DNA from: Pseudomonadota bacterium
Lineage (GTDB): Bacteria > Pseudomonadota > Alphaproteobacteria > Rhizobiales > Methylopilaceae
Assembly (NCBI GenBank): GCA_023388965.1
Contig: JAEWFF010000021.1
Coordinates: forward strand, 31,792 to 95,791
Length of the DNA stretch: 64,000 nucleotides
Reading direction: 5' to 3'
Every line of letters starts with the position of its first letter. The stretch's first letter is position 1. The position numbers were made by a program, and so were the translations under genes. Below the pieces are notes generated by a model, which did not search any database, was not told the DNA's origin, and was given only the letters and a program-made list of their open reading frames with translations. Shown in pieces: positions 25,654 to 34,347 of the stretch.

Positions 25654-25863
25654 CCGACCACTATCCCCACTGGCCCGCAGGCGCAGGCATCGAAACCCCG
25701 TACTGTTCCGGAGCGCGGTTAACGGCCCGTTACTGCCCGAACCGTGTGCTTCCGTCCACAGTCAAGCTGTGCGGTACAAAAGTGGCGGAAAACGGTCCGC
25801 GACGGAAGCCCCATCCTCCGTCGCGGGCCGGCGGGTGCGGTCCTTGTCCCGATGTCCACAGGA

Positions 25864-27651
25864 TCAGTGGTTGGCGGAAGCCGACATTTTTCCGTTAAGT
25901 CCCATCGCTACCTTGATTTTCTGGTCCGTCCCGTAGACGTCCGGGCGGGCCATCAGGCTGCCGTCGGGCAGCACCTCGGCGGTGAAATAGGCGATGTGGA
26001 TCGGAATTTTGTTCTTGAGGTCGATTCTCCGCTCGGCCCCGCCGCCCACCATGCCTTTCAGCCTGGCGCCGTCGAGATCGGTGCCCTCAAGCAGAACATC
26101 GGCCAGCTTGAAGGGGTCCTGAACCCGGATGCAGCCATGGCTGAGGGCGCGGCTGTCGCGGGCGAACAGATGACGCGTCGGCGTGTCGTGCAGATAGACG
26201 GCATGCTTGTTCGGGAACATGAATTTGATGTGCCCGAGCGCATTGCGCTCGCCCGGAGGCTGGCGGATGCGGATGCGGTTCATGTCCGCTGCGCTCATAT
26301 TCGCCCAGTCGATGCCTTGCGTCTCGACCGTGCGGGGGCCGAAGAATGTATTGACGACCTTTTTCTTCTTCGGGCCGTTGTAGGTCACCTCGAAGCCCTG
26401 ACGCTCCAAGTAATAGGGGTCCTTCTGCAATTGCGGCAGCATTTCCTTGATGACGATCGAGGCCGGCACGTTCCAGGCCGGATTGACGATGATGTGGTCC
26501 ATCTCGTCGGAGAAGATCGGGGAGGGGTGCTGCTTGGAGCCCGTAATGACGCGGGTTTCGTGGATCGTCCGGCCGTCACGGACGATGCGGGCCGTGAATT
26601 CCGGCACGTTGACGAAGATATGGGTCCGGCCGAGCTTGCGCGGCAGCCAGCGCCAGCGCTCCATATTGGCGATGATGAGCGGGATCGGGTCCTCGATCGT
26701 CGCCTGATGGTTCATCAGTTCGAGCGTCTGCGGCCCGACAATGCCGTCATCGTTCAGCCCGCCGCGCGACTGGAAGCTCTTGACCGCCGCGACCAGAGGT
26801 TCGTCATAGAACCGGCTTTCGACTTCGGCGGTTTCGCCGCCCGCGGCTGAAATCTCGATGAAGCTTTTCGGCACGCCGAGACGCTCGCGCAGCAGCGGCA
26901 CACGCGCGTCGATCTCGCCCGGACGCAGGCTCTTCTTCGCCGGCGGAATCTGCGGCGGAGGCGGCGGGGCGGGCTCATCGGCCTTGGCGCGCAGTTCGGC
27001 GAGCTTGGCCCTCAGCGCCCGGAAGCCTTCGTGCGGCGGGTTATAGGTATCGAGCCAGTCTGCCGCGTCCTCGCGCTCAGCCATCAGCTTCAGCACATCG
27101 GTGCGCGCGGGCCGCTCAGGTTCGGGCGTGATGAGCGGGCCGAGACTCGATAGGTCGAGACGCCCGCCCTGCGCCTGGCGCGCATAGGCGCTGACGGCTT
27201 TCGACAGGGCGATCTCGGCCACCGCGAGAGTCTCGGACGTGTCGCTGCTGGCGTCCGGATCGGGCAGGATGAACGCGGACGGATCGAGCCCCACTTCATC
27301 CGCGCGCCGGATATAATCCATCACGGCCAGCGCCTTGGCGCTCAATTTGCCGCCCTCGATCCAGAGCGGGGCGAAATTGCGCGCCTCGTAGAAGGACCGC
27401 AGATCGGCGTCGTATTTCGTCTCGCCGAGCCGGTCGGCCAGAACGCCCTCGACCGTCATGGCGGGAGGGGCGGCAATGACCTCGGCGAAATGATCCGGAT
27501 CGGATTTCGGGTCCGTCTTGAGCGGCTCGACGATCTCGGTTTCCGGCGCGGCGAGCACCGGCGCGTCCTCGGGCAAAGGCTGGCTGAGGGCCGGGCCGGC
27601 GGCGAGCAAGGCCGCCAGACATGTCAATAGGATCTCGGACCGTCCGCGCAT
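25864..27651 (-). CDS. L,D-transpeptidase, YcbB/LdtD type
   Basis: 595 residues from ATG 27651, with GGGAG 7 bases upstream. Signal peptide about 1-23 (ILLTCLAALLAAGPALS). A long scaffold region (DLRSFYEARNFAPLWIEGGKL) and a peptidoglycan-binding segment (VAAVKSFQSRGGLNDDGIVGPQT) precede the YkuD catalytic domain, whose cysteine motif is ALSHGCIRVQDPFKLA. The large size and domain order match LdtD, which makes 3-3 crosslinks between mDAP residues. Neighbouring MepK-like protein would cut the same bond. Confidence 0.92.
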   Translation of the reverse strand: MRGRSEILLTCLAALLAAGPALSQPLPEDAPVLAAPETEIVEPLKTDPKSDPDHFAEVIAAPPAMTVEGVLADRLGETKYDADLRSFYEARNFAPLWIEGGKLSAKALAVMDYIRRADEVGLDPSAFILPDPDASSDTSETLAVAEIALSKAVSAYARQAQGGRLDLSSLGPLITPEPERPARTDVLKLMAEREDAADWLDTYNPPHEGFRALRAKLAELRAKADEPAPPPPPQIPPAKKSLRPGEIDARVPLLRERLGVPKSFIEISAAGGETAEVESRFYDEPLVAAVKSFQSRGGLNDDGIVGPQTLELMNHQATIEDPIPLIIANMERWRWLPRKLGRTHIFVNVPEFTARIVRDGRTIHETRVITGSKQHPSPIFSDEMDHIIVNPAWNVPASIVIKEMLPQLQKDPYYLERQGFEVTYNGPKKKKVVNTFFGPRTVETQGIDWANMSAADMNRIRIRQPPGERNALGHIKFMFPNKHAVYLHDTPTRHLFARDSRALSHGCIRVQDPFKLADVLLEGTDLDGARLKGMVGGGAERRIDLKNKIPIHIAYFTAEVLPDGSLMARPDVYGTDQKIKVAMGLNGKMSASANH

Positions 27652-27767
27652 CGTTATCTCCCGCACGAATCAGAGTTATGCACGCGCGCCCGTGCGGTGT
27701 GAATCCCCAAAACCGTGATCGGCGGCAGCTTCCCCCGGCGTCGTGTCCGTCGGGTCACAAGGCGCGG

Positions 27768-28784
27768 TCAGGATGGCCCGGCGACGGCATCGCCATCCGG
27801 CCCGCGCGGGTCGGGCAGGCCCTTGCGGATGCGGGCAGGAAAGTCCTCGGCATCTCCGGCGGCTTCGACAGCGGCATTGATGCGCGAGCGTTCGCGCAAT
27901 TCTTCGAACGGCAGCCAGGTCGCGGTGTAGCCCGCGTGGTAGAGATAGCTGTCGAACAGGCCGTTCAGGAGATGGCGGATGTCGAACCGGCCCTTGCGGC
28001 CGATGGCGCTGGCATAGCGGACGATGTTGAGCGTGCAGTTGTTGCTCAGCAGATGATACCATTCCGCGCGCCGGGCGATTTCGTTGATGCGCTCGAGATA
28101 GACGAGCAGGAGCCGGCGGGCGTCTTCCGGCGACGTGTTGAGCCGGTAGAGAAAAACCGATTCCCGGCGATGTATGGCGCGCACGCCGACAAGATCGCGT
28201 TCCTCGCCGACGACATAGATCAGCTCGAACTGCTTGAACATGGAGGCGAGCGGCGCGAACCCTTCGCCGACTTCCGGCCGCGTCTCGATCGAGATGCCGA
28301 GCGGCGGCGCATTGTCGAAGGTGAAGCTGAGGAAGGTGTGGCCGACCGGCCCTTCGCGCCAATACGACACGTAGAAATCAATGCCGGTGAGATGCGACAG
28401 CCGCACTTCGCGGGTCATGTAGCGCGGCGTGAAATCCTCGCGCGAGCGGTATTCGAAATCGCGGACGTTTTCGATACGTACGATATCGCCATCGACAACG
28501 GCGCGGGGCAGAACGGCGGCTTCCGGGCGCCAGTTGCGGTCATGCGAGGGCGGGATCGCGATCCACCATGCGACGACGGCAGCGAAGGCGGCGGAGAAGA
28601 TCACATTGCGCCGGCGCGTGCCGGAGAACCACAGAATCCAGATGGAGAAGATGGCGAACGCGATGGCGAGCGCCGTGCGCGCGGGCGGCCAGGGCAGGTT
28701 CGAAAAATGGATTGCGAGTGCCGCCCACAGGATGAGGAGGACGCGGAACAGGAAGCCGGGCGTCCGGGCGGCATGATACGCCAT
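27768..28784 (-). CDS. DUF4105 membrane protein
   Basis: 338 residues from ATG 28784 (a GTG at 28808 is also in frame). Two or three hydrophobic helices near the N-terminus (about 10-75) are followed by a soluble domain with HTFLSFTFDN, ERDLVGVRAIHRRESVFLYRL and the conserved WYHLLSNNCTLNIVR, whose NNC..N motif is the DUF4105 core, related to NlpC-like cysteine peptidases by some proposals. Function unknown; envelope location is likely. It is transcribed in the same direction as ldtD and mepK, 116 bases upstream. Confidence 0.8.
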   Translation of the reverse strand: MAYHAARTPGFLFRVLLILWAALAIHFSNLPWPPARTALAIAFAIFSIWILWFSGTRRRNVIFSAAFAAVVAWWIAIPPSHDRNWRPEAAVLPRAVVDGDIVRIENVRDFEYRSREDFTPRYMTREVRLSHLTGIDFYVSYWREGPVGHTFLSFTFDNAPPLGISIETRPEVGEGFAPLASMFKQFELIYVVGEERDLVGVRAIHRRESVFLYRLNTSPEDARRLLLVYLERINEIARRAEWYHLLSNNCTLNIVRYASAIGRKGRFDIRHLLNGLFDSYLYHAGYTATWLPFEELRERSRINAAVEAAGDAEDFPARIRKGLPDPRGPDGDAVAGPS

Positions 28785-28845
28785 GCGGCGAGATCGTCCC
28801 ACGCTCACCCCGTCACGGTTATGGCGTCTTTACAGTCAAGGACAA

Positions 28846-30221
28846 TCACGGCGTGACCGTATCCTTGTAAACCTTGCCGTCCTTCATGATGACCACGAAG
28901 TTCTTTCCCGGATCGGCGACGAGATCGATGTTTTCGAGAGGATTGCCGTCGACCAGCAGCAGGTCCGCGAACGCGCCCTGTTCGACTACGCCGAGCTTGC
29001 CCGGATAGGGATTGCGCTTGCCGGAAAGTTGCAGAAGCTCGGCATTGGTCGAGGTCGCCATGATGAGCGCCTCGGCGGGCGTGTACCAGCGCTTGAGCGA
29101 AGCGAGAATCGCGCCCTGCTGCTTTGCCAGCGCGGCGGAGAACAGAACGTCCGTGCCCCAGGCCGTCTTGAGCTTGTACTTCTTCGCCAGTTCGTAGGTT
29201 TTTGCGATGCCGGGCCAGACCTCATCGGCCTTTTCGCGTTGTACGGAACCCTCCGGAATCCGAGTCTGAGGCCTTCGGGAAGCGGCTGCGTGCTCAGCCA
29301 GATGTTCTTCTCGGCCATCAGCTGCGCCGTTTCCTCGTCCATCAGCATTCCGTGTTCGATGCATTTCACGCCGGCCTCGATCGCGCCCTGAATTGCACCG
29401 GGCGTGAAGGCGTGCACGGCGACGTAGGTGCCCCAGTTCTCGGCTGCTTCGACGGCGGCACGCAGTTCGGGAACGGTGAAGGTCGTGACATCGATGGGGC
29501 TGAAGGGCGACGACACGCCGCCGCCCGCCGTCAGTTTTATCTGGGAGGCACCCTGCATGAGCTGTTCGCGCGTGCGCACACGCACCTCGTCGGGACTGTC
29601 CGCGACCATGGAGCCGCCGATCTGCTCCATGCAGGAGAGCATGCCGCCGATGGTGCGCGGCAGATCGGTGAGCTGGCGGAAATCGCCGTGCCCGCTCGTG
29701 ACCGTAATGACGGCGCCGGACGGATAGATGCGCGGGCCGTCCACGACGCCTTCATCGATGGCGTGTTTTAGCCCGAAGACCGGGCCGCCGACATCGCGCA
29801 CGGTGGTGAAGCCGCGCATCAGGGTATCGGTCGCCTCGGCGCCGGCGAGGAAATTGGTGTAGCCGACATCGCCGAACGATTCCGCCGGCGTCACGCGGAT
29901 AAGCATTGCGTGCCAATGGGCATCGATCAGGCCGGGCATCAATGTACGGCCGCCGCCGTCGATGGTGCGGATATCGGCGTCGTTCGCCGAAATTTCGCCG
30001 GTCGAGATCGTTTCGATGAGGTTGCCGCGCACGAGCACATTTGAGGCGGCGCTCAGTTCCGCGCTTTTTCCGTCGAATATACGTACGTTATTGAATAAAA
30101 TCGCGTCGGGCGCATCCTGCGCCTGTGCGCCGCCCGGCAGTACGGCCGATGCGCAGAAAGCAAGGGCGCCGGCAAGGGCGGACGCGGCGGGATTGCGGAA
30201 CCGGTAGCGGGCCATGCTCAT
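28846..30221 (-). pseudogene. Periplasmic amidohydrolase, frameshifted
   Basis: Starts at ATG 30221 with a signal peptide (AASALAGALAFCASAVLPGGAQA), then a metal-dependent amidohydrolase with the HxH motif in MPGLIDAHWHAML, plus GFTTVRDVGG and VHAFTPGAIQGAIEAGVKCIEHG. After LSTQPLPEGL (about 29265) the frame becomes nonsense; homology resumes in another minus-strand frame at PEGSVQREKADEVWPG and runs through AWGTDVLFSAALAKQQG (catalytic Asp) to TGA at 28846. A single lost C in the TTCCGG stretch near 29255 would restore one frame. Either a young pseudogene or a sequencing error. Relatives hydrolyse Xaa-Pro dipeptides or similar amides. Confidence 0.8.
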
Positions 30222-30341
30222 CACTTTCCGGCCGGCGAAACCAGCCTGTGAGCGTATGATGTCCCCCGGACAGACTAGGCGCAGGAAGTCCGCCCGGTAA
30301 AGCGTTTCTTTTGAGGGGAAGGCCCGCCGGCCCGGGCCTGC

Positions 30342-31814
30342 TCAGGCCGCCTCTTCGGGCTTTGTGCCCGTATGTATCTCGCCGTCGAGATCCAATTCCT
30401 TGAGCTTGCGATAGAGCGTCGAGCGGCCGATGCCGAGCCGCCGCGCGACCTCGGTCATCTGCCCGTCGTAATGGCGGATGGCGTGAACGAGTGCCTCGCG
30501 TTCGATATCCTCGAGCGGGCGGACATGGCCGCGCTCGCCGGTCAGCGAAAGCGCGTGGCGGAAAACCGGCTCGGCGCGCGGTTCGGGCTTCGCCTCGGGC
30601 GTGGGCGGTACAGGCATGGAAACGGGCGCACCGAGGGCCGCCGCGATCTGGGGGAACTCGGCGGCGGTGAGTTCGTCGCCCTCGCACAGGACGACGGCGC
30701 GGAAGACGGCATTCTCAAGCTGGCGCACATTGCCCGGCCACGGATGCTCTTCGAGCAGGGCCAGAGCCGCCGGGGCGATGGATCTGATCTTGCGGCCTTC
30801 TTCGGCGGCGAAGCGCGCGAGGAAGGACCGCGCCAGAGCGCGGATATCGGCGCGGCGCAGGCGCAGCGGCGGCATGCCGATGGGAAAGACGCCGAGCCGG
30901 TAATAGAGGTCTTCGCGGAACAGGCCCTTCTTCACGAGATCGACCAGCGAGGCATTGGTCGCGGAGATGACGCGGATATCGACGCGCACCGGCTTTTTAC
31001 CGCCGACCGGATCGATCTCGCCGTCCTGAAGCGCGCGCAGCAGCTTCACCTGCGCGTCGGGCGGCAGTTCGCCGACCTCGTCGAGGAAAAGCGTGCCGCC
31101 ATGGGCTTCGAGGAATTTGCCGGCATGTTTTTCCGTGGCCCCGGTGAAGGAGCCGCGTTCGTGGCCGAACAGGACGCTTTCCACGAGATTGGGCGGGATG
31201 GCGCCGCAATTGACCGCGACGAAGGGCTGGCCCGCCCTCTCGCCGGAGGCCGCGATGGCGCGGGCAAAGACGTCCTTGCCGGTGCCGGTCTCGCCTTCCA
31301 GAAGAACGGGAATATGCGAGGCGGCGGCGCGGCGGCCAAGCTGAAGCGCGGCGCGCATCGGCTCGCTCTTCGATGCGAGATCGTCGAAGGTCAGCGTGCC
31401 GGCGGCGCGGCGGGACGCACGGCGCACCTCGCTCGCCAGATCGCCCGTTTTCAGCGCGTTCCTGATCGAGACTTGAAACCGCTCCGGGCCGACCGGCTTG
31501 ACCATGAAATCGGTCGCGCCGGACCGCATGGCCGAGATCACGGTGTCGATCGAGCCGTTCACGGTCTGCACGATGACGGGAAGGTCGATGGCGCTTTTGC
31601 GCAGCCGCTCCAGCACGGCAAATCCGTCGAGATCCGGCATGACAAGATCGAGCACGAGGACATCCACGCCGCCGCGGCCGGGCTGCGTAAGAATGTCGAG
31701 CGCGCGCGCGCCCGATTCGGCGCACAGCGCCTCATAGCCGAAGCGCTGAGCCATGGCTTCGAGCAGCCGGCGCTGAACGGGATCGTCGTCGACGATGAGA
31801 ATGGTGGCGGTCAT
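30342..31814 (-). CDS. Sigma-54-dependent response regulator, NtrC family
   Basis: 490 residues. Receiver domain 1-120 with phosphoacceptor Asp56 (VLVLDLVMPD) and Lys106. AAA+ domain about 145-375: Walker A GETGTGKD (173-181), sigma-54 contact loop GSFTGA at 221-226 (normally GAFTGA), Walker B GGTLFLDEVGELP, arginine fingers in FREDLYYRLGVFPI. C-terminal Fis-type helix-turn-helix (LVHAIRHYDGQMTEVARRLGIGRSTLYRKLKEL). No partner kinase is adjacent. It activates sigma-54 promoters; its targets are unknown. Confidence 0.93.
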   Translation of the reverse strand: MTATILIVDDDPVQRRLLEAMAQRFGYEALCAESGARALDILTQPGRGGVDVLVLDLVMPDLDGFAVLERLRKSAIDLPVIVQTVNGSIDTVISAMRSGATDFMVKPVGPERFQVSIRNALKTGDLASEVRRASRRAAGTLTFDDLASKSEPMRAALQLGRRAAASHIPVLLEGETGTGKDVFARAIAASGERAGQPFVAVNCGAIPPNLVESVLFGHERGSFTGATEKHAGKFLEAHGGTLFLDEVGELPPDAQVKLLRALQDGEIDPVGGKKPVRVDIRVISATNASLVDLVKKGLFREDLYYRLGVFPIGMPPLRLRRADIRALARSFLARFAAEEGRKIRSIAPAALALLEEHPWPGNVRQLENAVFRAVVLCEGDELTAAEFPQIAAALGAPVSMPVPPTPEAKPEPRAEPVFRHALSLTGERGHVRPLEDIEREALVHAIRHYDGQMTEVARRLGIGRSTLYRKLKELDLDGEIHTGTKPEEAA

Positions 31815-31851
31815 GGAATCTCGCGAACGGGAGCCGCATCCTGAAGGGTGA

Positions 31852-31871
31852 GCGTAAACAGATGCTTACGC
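31852..31871 (-). promoter_or_regulatory. Inverted repeat upstream of the sigma-54 regulator
   Basis: GCGTAA (31852-31857) and TTACGC (31866-31871) with an 8-base spacer, 38 bases upstream of the regulator start and in the shared region with pepF. Could be an autoregulatory or pepF-regulating site; only symmetry supports it. Confidence 0.3.
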
Positions 31872-31978
31872 CGGCCCGTAAGATGTGCCATTGCGGGAAA
31901 TTCTCCCCGGCCCGTTGATCGGAAGGGGGCGGAACGCGATATGCTCGGGCGAAACGATCCCGATGCGAGGTTCCCGAC

Positions 31979-33811
31979 GTGCGATTTCCCCAGCCTGTGT
32001 TCGATGCCGCCGAAAACGCCGCCGATGCCAAACTCGGCGATCTGCCCGAGTGGAACCTGAACGACCTCTATACGGGTATGGATGCGCCTGAAGTGCTGGC
32101 CGATCTCGCGCGCGCCGATGCCGATGCCCGCGCCTTTGCGGAGGCGTGGAAGGGCAATCTCACCGAGGCGGCGGTCGATGGGGCGAAGCTGCTTCAGGCC
32201 GTGCGGGAATATGAGGCGCTGGACGATCTGATGGGCCGCCTCGGTTCCTATGCCGGGCTGGTCTATGCCGGCGACACGACCGATGCGGTGCGCGCGAAAT
32301 TCTATGGCGACGTGTCCGAGAAGCTGACCAATGCGTCCTCGCATCTCATCTTCTTCCCGCTCGAACTCAACGCCATCGAGGACGATGTGCTCGACCGCGC
32401 GCTGAACGCCGATCCGGCGCTCGGTCATTACCGGCCGTTCTTCGAGGATGTGCGCAAGGAGCGTCCGCACCAGCTCGAACCGCGCGTCGAGCAGCTCTTC
32501 CACGAGAAATACACGACGGGGCGCGGCGCCTGGAACCGGCTGTTCGACGAGACCATCGCCGCTTTGCGCTTCGACGTGAACGGGCGGGAACTGACGCTCG
32601 AGCCGACACTCAACCTGATGCAGGAGCCGGACGAGGAGGTGCGCAAGGCGGCGGCGGAGGCGCTGGCGAAAACCTTCTCCGAAAATCTGCGCGTCTTTAC
32701 GCTCATCACCAACACGCTGGCGAAGGACAAGGAAATCTCCGACCGCTGGCGCAAATTCGAGGACATCGCCGATTCACGCCATCTCGCCAACCGCGTCGAG
32801 CGCGAAGTGGTCGAGGCGCTGGTGTCGGCCGTGCGCGAGGCCTATCCGCGCCTGTCGCATCGTTATTACAAGCTGAAGGCCAGATGGTTCGGCAAGGATG
32901 TGCTGGAACATTGGGACCGCAACGCGCCGCTGCCGAAGGTCGAGCAGCGCACGATTCCGTGGCTTGAGGCGAAGGACACGGTGCTGTCCGCCTATGGCGA
33001 ATTCGCGCCGCAGATGGCGGACATCGCGCGCCGGTTCTTCGACAGCAACTGGATCGACGCGCCGGTGCGGCCCGGTAAATCGCCGGGCGCGTTCGCGCAT
33101 CCGACGACGCCGTCGGCGCATCCCTATGTGCTCGTCAATTATCTCGGCAAGCCGCGCGATGTGATGACGCTCGCGCACGAACTCGGCCATGGCGTGCATC
33201 AGGTGCTGGCGGCGCCGAACGGCCCCTTGATGGCCCCGACGCCGTTGACGCTTGCGGAGACGGCGAGTGTGTTCGGCGAAATGCTGACCTTCCGCAAAAT
33301 CCTCGAAGGCACGACCGACCCGGTGCAGAAAAAGGCGCTGCTCGCCTCCAAGGTCGAGGACATGCTCAACACGGTCGTGCGCCAGATCGCGTTCTATACG
33401 TTCGAGCGGAAAGTCCATACAGCGCGCCGCGAGCAGGGCGAACTGACGAGCGAGCAGCTCAACGAGATCTGGATGTCGGTGCAGGGGGAGAGTCTTGGCC
33501 CCGCGATCCGTTTCAACCCCGGCTATGAGGTGTTCTGGACCTATATCGGCCACTTCATCCACTCGCCGTTCTACGTCTACGCCTATGCGTTCGGCGACTG
33601 CCTCGTGAACTCGCTCTATGCGGTGTACGAGAGCGCGCATGAGGGCTTTGCGGACCGCTATTTCGATCTGTTGTCGGCCGGCGGCACCAAGCACCATTCG
33701 GAACTTCTGAAGCCGTTCGGCCTCGATGCCCGCGATCCGGCCTTCTGGCAGACCGGCCTCGGCCTGATCGACCGCATGATCTCCGAACTGGAGGCTCTGG
33801 AAACCGCGTAA
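31979..33811 (+). CDS. pepF: Oligoendopeptidase F family zinc peptidase (M3B)
   Basis: 610 residues from GTG 31979, with CGAGG 8 bases upstream; no better start lies ahead. The zinc motif is His400-Glu-x-x-His404 in TLAHELGHGVHQ, with the third ligand Glu in LAETASVFGEMLTF. Length and the WNLNDLYTGMDAPEV start fit the M3B family. A cytosolic enzyme that trims oligopeptides. Monocistronic, divergent from the sigma-54 regulator. Confidence 0.93.
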   Translation: MRFPQPVFDAAENAADAKLGDLPEWNLNDLYTGMDAPEVLADLARADADARAFAEAWKGNLTEAAVDGAKLLQAVREYEALDDLMGRLGSYAGLVYAGDTTDAVRAKFYGDVSEKLTNASSHLIFFPLELNAIEDDVLDRALNADPALGHYRPFFEDVRKERPHQLEPRVEQLFHEKYTTGRGAWNRLFDETIAALRFDVNGRELTLEPTLNLMQEPDEEVRKAAAEALAKTFSENLRVFTLITNTLAKDKEISDRWRKFEDIADSRHLANRVEREVVEALVSAVREAYPRLSHRYYKLKARWFGKDVLEHWDRNAPLPKVEQRTIPWLEAKDTVLSAYGEFAPQMADIARRFFDSNWIDAPVRPGKSPGAFAHPTTPSAHPYVLVNYLGKPRDVMTLAHELGHGVHQVLAAPNGPLMAPTPLTLAETASVFGEMLTFRKILEGTTDPVQKKALLASKVEDMLNTVVRQIAFYTFERKVHTARREQGELTSEQLNEIWMSVQGESLGPAIRFNPGYEVFWTYIGHFIHSPFYVYAYAFGDCLVNSLYAVYESAHEGFADRYFDLLSAGGTKHHSELLKPFGLDARDPAFWQTGLGLIDRMISELEALETA

Positions 33812-33818
33812 GGAGACG

Positions 33819-33849
33819 CCGGGCGGAGCGGCAGGGATGCACCGCCCGG
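33819..33849 (+). terminator. Hairpin after pepF
   Basis: CCGGGCGG (33819-33826) and CCGCCCGG (33842-33849) form a perfect 8-base stem 8 bases after the stop, but only TTG follows, so it may be a 3'-end stabiliser rather than a strong terminator. The rest of the gap to 34044 shows no gene. Confidence 0.4.
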
Positions 33850-34044
33850 TTGATGGCTGACGCCTATAGGCCGATCGGAATTTCCGCGCGATTCGGGGCT
33901 TCCGCCCGGCGTGCGAACGCCTTTATGGACAGGTGCGGCGGGGCGCCGCTGGCAGCAGATGGCGATTTTGTGGCGCCAACGTTGCGGGCGCCCGGGCTTT
34001 CCGTTAAAGGCGGCAACGGATTCATCTGCAACCGGGGGAGTGTC

Positions 34045-34332
34045 ATGGCCGAGCACAAGGTCGACTACGCGACTGCGACCGGAAACGACTACGTCGAGCA
34101 CGAGACGACGTATCGCAACATGACGAAGCTCGCGAAGATTTTCATCCTCGTCTCGATCGTCGTCATGATCTGTCTCGGCATCTATGGCACCACCGGCGCC
34201 CTTGGCTGGACGACGTTCGGCGTCGTTGGCGCGCTGTTCGTGGCTTTTCCGCTCGGATTGGCGCGCGATACGTCGGTTCCCGCCGTCGGCCTGATCGTTC
34301 TCATGCTCCTTGTCTGGGCGCTTCTCACCTGA
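34045..34332 (+). CDS. aa3-type cytochrome c oxidase subunit IV
   Basis: 95 residues from ATG 34045, preceded by GGGGGAG. The N-terminus MAEHKVDYATATGNDYVEHE and the following YRNMTKLAKIF are the COX4_pro_2 signature of alphaproteobacterial oxidase subunit IV. Two or three membrane helices follow, somewhat longer than the single-helix ~50-residue form in Paracoccus or Rhodobacter. It lies 15 bases before pntAA, far from other oxidase genes, an arrangement also seen in relatives, suggesting co-expression with the transhydrogenase. Confidence 0.85.
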   Translation: MAEHKVDYATATGNDYVEHETTYRNMTKLAKIFILVSIVVMICLGIYGTTGALGWTTFGVVGALFVAFPLGLARDTSVPAVGLIVLMLLVWALLT

Positions 34333-34347
34333 TTCTGGTTGGACCTC

